Source: Coprococcus aceti
GTDB lineage: Bacteria; Bacillota; Clostridia; Lachnospirales; Lachnospiraceae
Reading direction: 5' to 3'
Length of the DNA stretch: 64,000 nucleotides
Assembly (NCBI RefSeq): GCF_025567285.1
Contig: NZ_JAOQJT010000001.1
Location: 1 to 64,000 of the forward strand
This document shows positions 26,945 through 35,228 of this stretch, one piece after another. Below the pieces are notes generated by a model that was not told the origin of the DNA, did not search any database, and saw only the letters and a list, made by a program, of their open reading frames with translations. How positions within the stretch are numbered: position 1 is the first letter of the stretch; each line of letters starts with the position of its first letter. Made by a program: the position numbers and the translations under genes.

Positions 26945-27049
26945 GATATCTGCAATCGGTAGCGCGGACTACAAAGCTTCGATGCTTCCTGCCGAGGTGT
27001 AAGCAGCAACGCCCTTATCGCTGCTGGAACCGCATATAACGCAAATATC
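26945..27049 (+). repeat. Structured hairpin element A
   Basis: Shares ordered blocks with elements B and C: TGCAATCGGTAGCGC (26951-26965), GCTTCGATGCTTCCTGCC plus GAGG (to 26997), and ACGCCCTTATCGC (27009-27021). The last block is the loop of an AGCAGC/GCTGCT hairpin. The closing stem is GATATCTGC with GCAAATATC (one mismatch). Compared with B and C the outer stem is short, so this copy may be worn. No reading frame fits it. Strand is given in the sense of the shared blocks. Confidence 0.7.
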
Positions 27050-27067
27050 CTTCCTCACACAACGTAA

Positions 27068-27248
27068 GACCCGCTTGGTAATATATATATCCGACAATCG
27101 TTAGCGCAGACGTCTGTGCTTCGATGGTGCTTGCTGGTGCGCAGATCCGCCGACGCCCTTTTGGCGGTCGGAGCACCATGCAGATAGCACCCAATCGAAG
27201 TGCAGTAAGTCAAGCGTGATTGCGGATGTATATATTACCAAGCGGGTC
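27068..27248 (+). repeat. Structured hairpin element B
   Basis: Bounded by inverted repeats 27068-27093 and 27224-27248 (about 24 of 25 pairs; outer arm GACCCGCTTGGTAATATATA). The interior also pairs imperfectly, so the whole 181 bases can fold as one long hairpin. Blocks homologous to A and C: ACAATCGTTAGCGC (27094-27107), GCTTCGATGGTGCTTGC, and ACGCCCTTTTGGC (27153-27165) in a CCGCC/GGCGG hairpin. It is in tandem with A and ends 5 bases before the stop codon of the GGDEF/EAL gene, so it forms that gene's 3' untranslated region. Confidence 0.75.
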
Positions 27249-27253
27249 GTCTG

Positions 27254-30200
27254 TCACAAAAGCTTCTTAAAATCCTCCAGACAAACCGGTCTGGAGAAAT
27301 GATATCCCTGATAGTAAGTGGAACCATACCTATGAAGGTAATCGAACAGTGCCTTGTCCTCGACACCTTCAATGCAGCTCTTGTATCCGAGTTGATGTGC
27401 ACAGGACACAACCGCCTGTACAAGGACCTGATTAGGCTTGCTCTCCTGTATTCCCCTGACAAATGACATATCGACCTTAAGCTCATCTATCGGTAATTCC
27501 GTGAGCAGATTTAGGGTAGCATTTCCCGTTCCAAAATCATCGATAGCGATCTTTATTCCAAGTTTCCTGAAATATTCCAGCTCATTTTTCAGAAATGCTA
27601 TATCCATATTCTTACATCTCTCTGTGAGCTCTATGCACAAATACTCAGGAGGGAACTTCGTCTTTTTTAATATATCCACAACAGCCTGCCTGAATCCATG
27701 ATTCTCAAGCTGAGTCGCTGATATATTGACATTCACCACAAAATCAGGTCTGATCTTGCGAACCTCCATACCATCCGTGAGTGCCTGCTCTATTATCCAG
27801 TTGCCAAGTTCAAAGAAACACGGCTCCATCTCAAGCCACGGTATAAATATTCCCGGTGGAACCACTCCAAATTCCTTGTGTTTCCATCTGAGAAGAGCCT
27901 CCATACCTACTATGTGTCCTGTCTCGGAATTTGCTATAGGCTGATAGCACATGAAAAAGCCTTCCATGTTGTTTGCCACACATTTGTGTATTGTGCTGTA
28001 CAGCTGCAGTCTCATTCTATCATTGTCCTTGATCTCCTCATTGAAGAATACAAGTTCACCATGATGATCCTCCTTGGATCTCTCCAGGGCATATTCCACA
28101 CTGCTCTTTATCACGTCCTCATCGGCTCCTACATGGTCATATATCAGACCACCTCCGTACAATTTAAGCGGGATCGATGTGCCATTCAGACCTACATTGT
28201 CAAGTGCAAGATTCTGTACATGTCTGTATACCTCTTTGAGTTCCTGTTTGGTATACACGTTTGAACAAATCGCAAATTTTGCACCGTCAAGTCTGAACAC
28301 GAGTCCCTTTCCACCGACAACATTTTTGAGCTTTGTGGCAAAATCCTTAAGAACAGCATTGCCATATGCATATCCATACATCATATTGATACTGTTGAAC
28401 ATGGATATTCCTATTGCCAGAATGCTCATCGTCTGCTTGTTTCTCAAATGTATTGATATATACTTGGTATACTCATGCTGATTGTGCAGGTTAGTCACCG
28501 GATCAACCCCATCTATGACACCGTGGTTTATGACAGTGCCCACAAAGAACTCCGGATCACCATTTTCTTTCTTGGTGATGAAACCTCTGCAGGTGCAGAC
28601 CACATATTCACCATTTTTGTTTCTCATTCTATATTCTACATCATGATACTTTTTGCGCCCCGCAAATACCTCTGTAATATCCTGTTCAAATATTGCTCTG
28701 TCATCTGGATGTATAAGCTTCTCCCACACTTTCTGTGTATCATATATGTATTGCCCCGGAAGCCCAAAGTAATCCACCGCACTTGCAGACCATTTTGTAA
28801 CATTCGTATCGAGATCATCCATAAATATATAATTTCTGAGTGTTGTAGCTGCAAGGGCATCAAATATCCTGTCTGTCTTTCCAAGATTCCTGTAATGCGG
28901 GACTCCATCCTTTGTAGTTCCTACAGCTATATTCGCCTCATTCTCCACGCTCTCGCGCCTCTTGACCTCAGGATGCTTCGAATAGAATCTCTTCTTATCC
29001 TCATACATCAGTCTTTCGGCTTCGTTCATTATCTTGTCTATGGAATCAGCCTCAGCCTTCCAGACTGCGCCGAACGCAACCGGAGCCTCCTCCTGCTCAT
29101 CAATTACCTCTTTATATCTGGCGATCATTGAGTTAAACGACTGCTCAGCAATATCCATAATGATGACAACAAATTCATCGCCACTTATCCTGTAACATGC
29201 ATTTTCGCCAAAATGCTGTGCCAACATCTGCGATACCCTCTGAAGATATAGATCTCCTTCTTTATGTCCATAATGATCATTCACATACTTCAATTTGTTC
29301 ACATCGTTGAATACGAATCCGACCGACCGCTTATCATTTCGGTCTGCATACGCGTCGCACAGAATGTTAAATGCATTTCTATTGCCGAGACGAGTGAGTG
29401 TATCCTTGTAACTGTAAAATTCCAACAGCTCCTGTTTCTCTATGCTCTCAGAATACTCCTCATGTATATCCCTCGTATAAAGATAGAATACCTTATTGTC
29501 ATCTCTATAGTCAGCAGTAGGTATGACCTCTGTCATCACCCATCTGTACACCATATCCATTTTACGCTTATATCTAATGGTAAATCTGTCATGTCCATTT
29601 GCAAAATATTTTATGAGGAACTCAGGAGACAGGCACTTTCTTACCCTGTCCACATCGTCAGGGAATATCTCACCACCCATAGTCATGTCTTTCATGTAAT
29701 CTCCAAGGCAGTCATGCTTAACCTCATCTCTGCTTCTTATATATCCGCCTCTCAATGTCTCGCAAATATTGTGCGTCACATCAATCCTGAATATACGCCT
29801 GTATACCCTTGTCAGTGTCCTGAGACTATCCTCCAGCACCAGGGTGTCAAGGCTGACTGCCCTCATGCCGAACACAACCCATTGTCCGTCCTCTCTCGGC
29901 TCTTTCTCAGCTTCTATATCCATGGAAACCCACTCATAGTCCTCGCCAAGTCTCAATCTGAACCTGAAATTACGCACGATGGATCTGGCTCCGGCTTCTA
30001 TGAGTGCTTTGACATGCTTCATATCACACATATATGCAAATTCTCTGACTTCATCAGGATGACAGCAGTCCAGTCCCTTGTTATCTTTAAAATAGGAAGA
30101 TACGTCAGAGGTACTTTTATAATTATCTGCATTCTTGTCCACACTGATAACACTCACATACTCCCCAGTATCAATGTTGACCAGCGCCAGTTTCACATAA

Positions 30201-30265
30201 TTATCATATAATATGTTCTGTATATGTTCTTTGTAGTATTGTTTATCAAGTGATACTTCTTTCAA
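27254..30265 (-). CDS. Multidomain c-di-GMP enzyme: PAS-like, GGDEF, PAS, degenerate GGDEF, EAL
   Basis: 1003 residues, no membrane segments, so cytoplasmic. A PAS-like N-terminal region (to about 280) precedes GGDEF 1 with an SGDEF signature (RISGDEFVVI) and metal Asp in FVFNDVNKLK. A PAS domain (about 480-590, DPEFFVGTVINHG) precedes a second, degenerate GGDEF (RLDGAKFAI). The EAL domain (about 750-1003) keeps MEALLRW, NVNISATQL, CIELTER, IAIDDFGTG, LKVDMSF and EGVED, so phosphodiesterase activity is likely. Start TTG 30265 has AAGGAGG 6 bases ahead; the longer ATG/GTG-type frame reads through this site. It is probably bifunctional or a sensor-gated phosphodiesterase. Confidence 0.9.
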   Translation of the reverse strand: MKEVSLDKQYYKEHIQNILYDNYVKLALVNIDTGEYVSVISVDKNADNYKSTSDVSSYFKDNKGLDCCHPDEVREFAYMCDMKHVKALIEAGARSIVRNFRFRLRLGEDYEWVSMDIEAEKEPREDGQWVVFGMRAVSLDTLVLEDSLRTLTRVYRRIFRIDVTHNICETLRGGYIRSRDEVKHDCLGDYMKDMTMGGEIFPDDVDRVRKCLSPEFLIKYFANGHDRFTIRYKRKMDMVYRWVMTEVIPTADYRDDNKVFYLYTRDIHEEYSESIEKQELLEFYSYKDTLTRLGNRNAFNILCDAYADRNDKRSVGFVFNDVNKLKYVNDHYGHKEGDLYLQRVSQMLAQHFGENACYRISGDEFVVIIMDIAEQSFNSMIARYKEVIDEQEEAPVAFGAVWKAEADSIDKIMNEAERLMYEDKKRFYSKHPEVKRRESVENEANIAVGTTKDGVPHYRNLGKTDRIFDALAATTLRNYIFMDDLDTNVTKWSASAVDYFGLPGQYIYDTQKVWEKLIHPDDRAIFEQDITEVFAGRKKYHDVEYRMRNKNGEYVVCTCRGFITKKENGDPEFFVGTVINHGVIDGVDPVTNLHNQHEYTKYISIHLRNKQTMSILAIGISMFNSINMMYGYAYGNAVLKDFATKLKNVVGGKGLVFRLDGAKFAICSNVYTKQELKEVYRHVQNLALDNVGLNGTSIPLKLYGGGLIYDHVGADEDVIKSSVEYALERSKEDHHGELVFFNEEIKDNDRMRLQLYSTIHKCVANNMEGFFMCYQPIANSETGHIVGMEALLRWKHKEFGVVPPGIFIPWLEMEPCFFELGNWIIEQALTDGMEVRKIRPDFVVNVNISATQLENHGFRQAVVDILKKTKFPPEYLCIELTERCKNMDIAFLKNELEYFRKLGIKIAIDDFGTGNATLNLLTELPIDELKVDMSFVRGIQESKPNQVLVQAVVSCAHQLGYKSCIEGVEDKALFDYLHRYGSTYYQGYHFSRPVCLEDFKKLL

Positions 30266-30385
30266 AAGATCCCTCCTTGCAGCAGCATCCAGCCTGCCAT
30301 ATATTCCCACGCAACCGTTTCCATTATAGCATTTACGCCATAATATAAAAAGGATGTTTTAACTAATTACATGTCTAAATAGATA

Positions 30386-30430
30386 AAAATAGCTGATAAA
30401 AAAGTTACACAAACAATTTTACCAGCTATT
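30386..30430 (-). terminator. Terminator of the acyl-CoA thioesterase/synthetase operon
   Basis: On the minus strand AATAGCTG-GTAAAA pairs with TTTTATCAGCTATT across about 17 bases, followed by TTTATC. It lies 57 bases past the thioesterase stop. Confidence 0.6.
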
Positions 30431-30486
30431 AATAACCATCAATTAATACAATATTAAATTATTTATACACCAGACAACAGCTCTGT

Positions 30487-30939
30487 TTATTTGCTCTGAC
30501 TTTTCTTGTAATCCTCAAGCAGCTCCTTAAACAGCTTATCATGCTCAGGATATGCCTTTCTGATGAACACAAGCTTGTTGTTGCCATCCAGCAGACAATG
30601 TGAGCTTGTGCAAAGTGTTCTAAGCTCGCCTGTCTTCTTGTCCACGATCTCATATGAAAACCCTACACGGACACCTGTATACTCCGAAAGACTGACATGT
30701 ATCAGCACATCATCGCCGAAGTGGCACATACTCTTATACTCAGCCGTCACACCAAGCACAGGAATTATATATCCGTCATCCTCTATAGACTTGTAATCCC
30801 AGCCTATCTGCTTCATCCAGTCCAGCCTTGCCTCCTCGATCCATCTGATGTAATTGGAGTGGTGTACTATCTGCATCCTGTCCGTCTCATAATAATAAAC
30901 CGATCTATCATATGGCTTGATCTTACTCATATCTATCAT
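30487..30939 (-). CDS. Acyl-CoA thioesterase, hot-dog fold (4HBT/YbgC-like)
   Basis: 150 residues. The N-terminal RSVYYYETDRMQIVHHSNYIRWIEEARLDWM region holds the 4HBT active-site Asp and the helix entry, in the pattern typical of YbgC/FadM-type enzymes (D-x-M/G-x-V/HH-x-NY). ATG 30939 follows AGGTGAAG. It is 22 bases downstream of an acyl-CoA synthetase gene, so the pair can interconvert an organic acid and its CoA thioester. The chain length of the substrate cannot be told. Confidence 0.88.
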   Translation of the reverse strand: MIDMSKIKPYDRSVYYYETDRMQIVHHSNYIRWIEEARLDWMKQIGWDYKSIEDDGYIIPVLGVTAEYKSMCHFGDDVLIHVSLSEYTGVRVGFSYEIVDKKTGELRTLCTSSHCLLDGNNKLVFIRKAYPEHDKLFKELLEDYKKSQSK

Positions 30940-30961
30940 TTTTCTTCACCTGATTTCTGAC

Positions 30962-32638
30962 TTACTTCCAGTCCTTTTCCTTGATCTCAACACGTCTTAC
31001 CTTGCCGCTGATGGTCTTTGGCATCTCATCAACGAACTCGATAACTCTAGGTCTCTTGTAGCTTGCGATGTTCTCTTTAAAGTATCTCTTGAGCTCCTTC
31101 TTGAGGTTCTCATCGCCAACTGTACCCTCTGTGAGAACGATAGTGGCCTTTATTGCCTGACCTCTTGTGCTGTCAGGTACTGATGTAACTGCACACTCAA
31201 GGACATAAGGTATTCTCATGATCTCATTCTCTATCTCGAAAGGTCCTACTCTGTAGCCTGCAACCTTGATGATATCATCCACACGTCCAACGAACCAGAA
31301 ATATCCATCCTCATCCTGGTAAGCCGTATCACCTGTGTGATAGAAGCCGTCATGCATAACCTCGGCTGTTCTCTGTGGATCCCTGTAGTACTCCATGAAC
31401 AGTCCGTCCGGCGCACCGTCTGCGATGTTGATGACGATCTCACCTGTCTCACCAGGTGCAGCAAATGTTCCGTCTGCCTTCATGATCCTCACGTCATACA
31501 TTGGGCTTGCCTTACCCATTGATCCCGGTCTTGGAGTAGTATTCTCAAGGTTACCAATGGTAAGAGTCGTCTCTGTCTGACCAAATCCTTCATATATAGT
31601 GAATCCTGTCTTCTCCTTGAATACGTCAAATACCTCAGGGTTAAGTGCCTCACCCGCTGTTGTACAGTATCTGAGGGATGAGAGGTTGTACTTACTCATA
31701 TCCATACGGATAAGGATTCTGTACAGTGTTGGAGGTGCACAGAATGTTGAGATATTGTACTTCTCTATAAGCTTGAATATAGTGTCCGCACTGAATGTAT
31801 CAAAGTCAAATACGAATACGCATGCCTCGCACAGCCACTGTCCGTAGAGCTTGCCCCAGAGAGCCTTACCCCAGCCTGTATCTGAAACTGTGAGATGAAC
31901 CTCACCAGGTTTGTTGCAGTGCCAGTATTTTGCTGTGATGTAATGTCCAAGTGGATACAGATGATTGTGTGCAACCATCTTTGGATGCTCTGTTGTTCCC
32001 GATGTGAACATGACGAACAGTATATCATCCTTTCCTCCTACAGCATCCTCGCCTGTAGGTCTTGGAAACTCGGTGCTGCACTCCATGATTCCCTCATCGA
32101 AGAAGTTCCAGCCTTCTACTGGATGATTTACAACGATCTTTGTCAGCTTGTCATCAGCAAATGTATCTATGGACGCCGTGATTCCGTCATCTGATGTACA
32201 CACAACCGCTGATACGCCTGCTGCCTCAATTCTATACTGATAATCTGTTGCCTTTAATATATTTGTCGCCGGTATAGCTATGGCACCGATCTTGTGGAGA
32301 GCCATCATGGTGAACCAATACTGATAATGTCTCTTTAACACGAGCATTACCTTGTCACCCTTCCTGATGCCCAGGCTCTTGAAGTAATTGGCTGCCCTGT
32401 TGGAATAATCCTTGATATCCTGGAATGTGAATTTCTTCTCGATCGTTCTATCCTTTGATACATAGATGAGCGCTGTCTGATCAGGCTTCCTCTCTGCCAG
32501 AGCATCCATTACGTCGTATGCGAAGTTGAAATTCTCGCTGTTGGTGAACTCAATCTTGCTGAGAACTCCATTCTCATCAAGAGCTGACCTCACAAACTTT
32601 CCTGCTATTCCCTGCTCTGGTCTCATTTCTGTTGACAT
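30962..32638 (-). CDS. Acyl-CoA synthetase (AMP-forming, medium-chain/MACS-like)
   Basis: 558 residues of the ANL superfamily. It has the P-loop-like FTSGTTEHPKMV, YEGFGQTETT (A5), TGDTAYQDEDGYFWFVGRVDD (A7/A8 with the hinge), VAGYRVGPFEIE and the adenylation Lys in PKTISGKVRR near the C-terminus. It activates a carboxylic acid with ATP to the acyl-CoA through an acyl-AMP. Start ATG 32638 follows GGAGG. Partner of the downstream thioesterase. Its long leader has an inverted repeat and a hairpin that suggest control. Confidence 0.9.
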   Translation of the reverse strand: MSTEMRPEQGIAGKFVRSALDENGVLSKIEFTNSENFNFAYDVMDALAERKPDQTALIYVSKDRTIEKKFTFQDIKDYSNRAANYFKSLGIRKGDKVMLVLKRHYQYWFTMMALHKIGAIAIPATNILKATDYQYRIEAAGVSAVVCTSDDGITASIDTFADDKLTKIVVNHPVEGWNFFDEGIMECSTEFPRPTGEDAVGGKDDILFVMFTSGTTEHPKMVAHNHLYPLGHYITAKYWHCNKPGEVHLTVSDTGWGKALWGKLYGQWLCEACVFVFDFDTFSADTIFKLIEKYNISTFCAPPTLYRILIRMDMSKYNLSSLRYCTTAGEALNPEVFDVFKEKTGFTIYEGFGQTETTLTIGNLENTTPRPGSMGKASPMYDVRIMKADGTFAAPGETGEIVINIADGAPDGLFMEYYRDPQRTAEVMHDGFYHTGDTAYQDEDGYFWFVGRVDDIIKVAGYRVGPFEIENEIMRIPYVLECAVTSVPDSTRGQAIKATIVLTEGTVGDENLKKELKRYFKENIASYKRPRVIEFVDEMPKTISGKVRRVEIKEKDWK

Positions 32639-32683
32639 GTTAATTTCCTCCATAAACTATAAGTTCTGATAATATATATGGTA

Positions 32684-32771
32684 AAACGGCTTTTCCGCCT
32701 TTTAACGCCGGCGATACATGCCGTTTTTTATCACATTATGTATTAACTTAGTATAAAAAGTCTTCTAAGTT
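32684..32771 (-). promoter_or_regulatory. Leader hairpin and operator-like repeat upstream of the acyl-CoA synthetase
   Basis: AACTTAG (32746-32752) and CTAAGTT (32765-32771) form a 7-bp inverted repeat with a 12-base spacer near the likely promoter. Closer to the gene, AAAACGGC (32684-32691) pairs with GCCGTTTT (32721-32728), with CGCC/GGCG pairing inside. The arrangement resembles a regulated leader, but no known riboswitch core is visible. The rest of 32639-32910 shows nothing else. Confidence 0.4.
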
Positions 32772-33065
32772 CGTATTTCTATCTAGCAATCAAAATAAAC
32801 ATTACTTTAATGTGCGTTTTCAATTAACTTTACATGTAGTTTCAATTACTACATCCATATATTATCATATCTCTTTGTCATGTCAACAGAAAAATAAAAG
32901 TTTTAATTTATTTTCACATATTGGTATTACATTTTGACTGCACAGTTTTTTCCCTCAATCCATAAAAATAAGGCGTGCAGCAATGAATCCCCCCGGATAA
33001 GTCCAGTTTCATCTCCATCGCTGCACGTCTTAATTTTCTTATTATTTCATTATATATCACAGTCT

Positions 33066-33224
33066 CTACTGATCCTGTACCTGCTTGGAATCCTGTGTCT
33101 GCTGCCGGCTGTCCCACTGAAGCTTCTTCTTACGCATCTGTGACTTGTATACAAGTATCGCCGTAACCACCGATACGCACACAAATATAAGCACACATAT
33201 CACAAATATCAAAACTGTTGTCAT
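33066..33224 (-). CDS. Small single-helix membrane protein, 52 aa
   Basis: ATG 33224 follows TGGAGGACAAAGAC, a good ribosome binding site. The product begins MTTVLIFVICVLIFVCVSVV, one strong membrane helix (about 3-26), then SQMRKKKLQW and a Gln/Asp-rich tail ending VQDQ. It starts 18 bases after the hydrogenase stop on the same strand, so it should be co-transcribed. The topology is probably N-out with a basic cytoplasmic segment. Function unknown; it could tether the soluble hydrogenase to the membrane. Confidence 0.65.
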   Translation of the reverse strand: MTTVLIFVICVLIFVCVSVVTAILVYKSQMRKKKLQWDSRQQTQDSKQVQDQ

Positions 33225-33242
33225 GTCTTTGTCCTCCATGCA

Positions 33243-34697
33243 CTAATCTCTCACCATATCAATCTTGTCTGCTCCCTGCTTCTCAAGATTCTCTGTGATG
33301 TTGATATCTGTAGAATTATCAAGGGCTGCCTTTCTGTCACGCATCGCCATGTTCGGATCCCTGTGTCTTGAAGGGCCGCCCACGCAGCCACCTTCACACG
33401 CCATACCTTCCATGAAGTCATCCTGGAATCTGTTGAACTTCATGAGAGTCAGTGCCTTCTTACATGCATCTATTCCATCGCATTTGCACACCTTAACCTC
33501 GTCCTCGCAGCCGAGCTCCTTCATGCTCTCTATGACTGCCGCTGTGACTCCGCCTGCATTTGCAAATTTCTTGCCGAACAGTGTGGACTGGTCGTTATCT
33601 TCAGCCTCTGGCTCAAGCTTGACATCCTTTGCTCTCAGCATGGCTCTGATCTCTCCGTATGTCAGCGCATAGTCCGCAGATTCCTTCTCTCCGGCTGCGC
33701 TCTCCGCCTTCTTGCCGATACAAGGGCCTATGAATACTGTCACGGCATCCTCATAATTCTCCTTGATGTATCTCGATACTGCACACATAGGTGATACGGT
33801 CTCAGATACCCTGTCTGCCAGCTCAGGGAAATGCTTCTCCACCAGAAGCTTGAATGCAGGACAGCATGAGGTTGTCTTCTTCCTGCCCTCTGCCTTGGCC
33901 TCCATCCATTCCTTTGCCTCTGCCATGGCTGTCATGTCGGCACCAAGTCCCACATCCACCGCATCGTAGAAGCCTATCTTCTTCATGGCTGTTCTCCAGC
34001 TCGCCATGGTGATATCCGCACCGAACTGTCCGTATGTGGCAGGTGCGAACATGGCAAATACCTTCTTGCCGGCTCTCATGTCATTTATTATATCTACTAT
34101 ATAAGACTTTGATCCGATCGCACCAAATGGGCACTTGTGGATACATGAACCACAGTCTATACATTTGTCCTTGTCTATGACCGCAATACCTGTTCCATTC
34201 TCAGCCACAGATATGGCACCAACCGGGCAGCTCTTGATACATGGACGCATCAGATCTGCAATGGCATTGTACGGACATGCTTTGGCACACTGTCCACACT
34301 CCTTACACTTTGATGGGTCGATGTAGGACTTGTCACGTCCCATGCTGATGGCACCGAAACGGCACGCCTGCTGGCACGCTCTTCCCATGCACTTCTGGCA
34401 GTTATCAGTTACTACGTAACGTGAAATAGGACATCCTTCACAGGCAGAGTTGATGATCTGGACTACATTCCCATCATCCTCTGTTCCAGGGGCTTTGCCC
34501 TCGGCAAGTCTGATCCTCTGTCTGATGACCTCCCTCTCTCTGTATATACAACATCTGAAAAATGGCTGTGGACCGGGAACCATCTTATATGGAAGATTGT
34601 CCCTCTCATCATCCAGCCTGCCTTCATACGCAAGCTTTGCCACCTCATAAAGCACCTCGTGCTTTACCTTTAATAATGTAGCGTCATTTGTAATCAT
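33243..34697 (-). CDS. [FeFe] hydrogenase, group B type
   Basis: 484 residues. The N-terminal half carries several [4Fe-4S] ferredoxin motifs, including CKECGQCAKACPYNA and CIDCGSCIHKCPFGA. The H-cluster domain has TTSCCPAF (L1), IGPCIGKKAE (L2) and MACEGGCVGGP (L3), with VSPMCAVSR between. TSCCP in place of the group-A TSCCPGW/MPCTAKK pattern, together with the short length, indicates group B. Proposed role: ferredoxin-linked H2 evolution or sensing in the cytoplasm. hydE is in the window; hydF and hydG are not. ATG 34697 is followed closely downstream by a small membrane ORF. Confidence 0.9.
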   Translation of the reverse strand: MITNDATLLKVKHEVLYEVAKLAYEGRLDDERDNLPYKMVPGPQPFFRCCIYREREVIRQRIRLAEGKAPGTEDDGNVVQIINSACEGCPISRYVVTDNCQKCMGRACQQACRFGAISMGRDKSYIDPSKCKECGQCAKACPYNAIADLMRPCIKSCPVGAISVAENGTGIAVIDKDKCIDCGSCIHKCPFGAIGSKSYIVDIINDMRAGKKVFAMFAPATYGQFGADITMASWRTAMKKIGFYDAVDVGLGADMTAMAEAKEWMEAKAEGRKKTTSCCPAFKLLVEKHFPELADRVSETVSPMCAVSRYIKENYEDAVTVFIGPCIGKKAESAAGEKESADYALTYGEIRAMLRAKDVKLEPEAEDNDQSTLFGKKFANAGGVTAAVIESMKELGCEDEVKVCKCDGIDACKKALTLMKFNRFQDDFMEGMACEGGCVGGPSRHRDPNMAMRDRKAALDNSTDINITENLEKQGADKIDMVRD

Positions 34698-34758
34698 ATG
34701 TTAACCTCTACTCATATTATATTGATCTTTGCCCCTGTATACCTAATATGTATACCTC

Positions 34759-35034
34759 TTAGATCCAGTTATAATCTCCGCCCGTTATAGCCAGGCTGAG
34801 CAATGCATCCATCTTCTCTACCTCTTCTGCGCCCTCTACGATCCGCATGAGCTTTGCAGTTTTCTCCTCAGCTTCCATCACCTCGTCCGGTCCGATCTCC
34901 GGATCCCACTCTGCTGCACAGTCAGGACATTCCTCCATCTCATCCACGGAAAGGCTCAGAAATCTTGTTCCGCACTTCGTGCATTCATATATCCACATTT
35001 CTCTGTGTTGTCTGGTACATAATACATTTATCAT
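34759..35034 (-). CDS. Zinc-ribbon protein, 91 aa (or 79 aa)
   Basis: Contains a rubredoxin-like zinc or iron site CTKCGTRF and CPDCAAEW, followed by an acidic helical tail (EVMEAEEKTAKLMRIVEGAEEVEKM). Two starts are possible: ATG 35034, or ATG 34998 (MWIYECTKC), which is where similar zinc ribbons usually begin. It lies 61 bases upstream of the hydrogenase on the same strand, so a redox or metal-handling link is plausible but unproven. Confidence 0.7.
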   Translation of the reverse strand: MINVLCTRQHREMWIYECTKCGTRFLSLSVDEMEECPDCAAEWDPEIGPDEVMEAEEKTAKLMRIVEGAEEVEKMDALLSLAITGGDYNWI

Positions 35035-35228
35035 GGCTTCTTACCAATTGATATAGATTTATTATCAACTTCCATCACACTACCTCCATTTATAACATAA
35101 TTTTCGTTCAATAACAATCTATGCAATTGACCAAAACCATTTATTTTCATTTGAGGGCAGTTATGCTATAATAAAAAACACTTTTAAATATAGTAATCAA
35201 TCTTTTATATAAGGAAGGCGAAATACAA

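Noticed and set aside
26945..27248. c-di-GMP riboswitch beside the GGDEF/EAL gene
   Set aside because: The GEMM core and its tetraloop receptor pattern are absent; the elements lie downstream of that gene in the opposite block sense.
29264..30211. 315-residue plus-strand frame
   Set aside because: Antisense shadow of the GGDEF/EAL gene.
32914..33117. 67-residue minus-strand frame after the hydrogenase
   Set aside because: Overlaps the better-supported 52-residue membrane ORF in another frame; no ribosome binding site.
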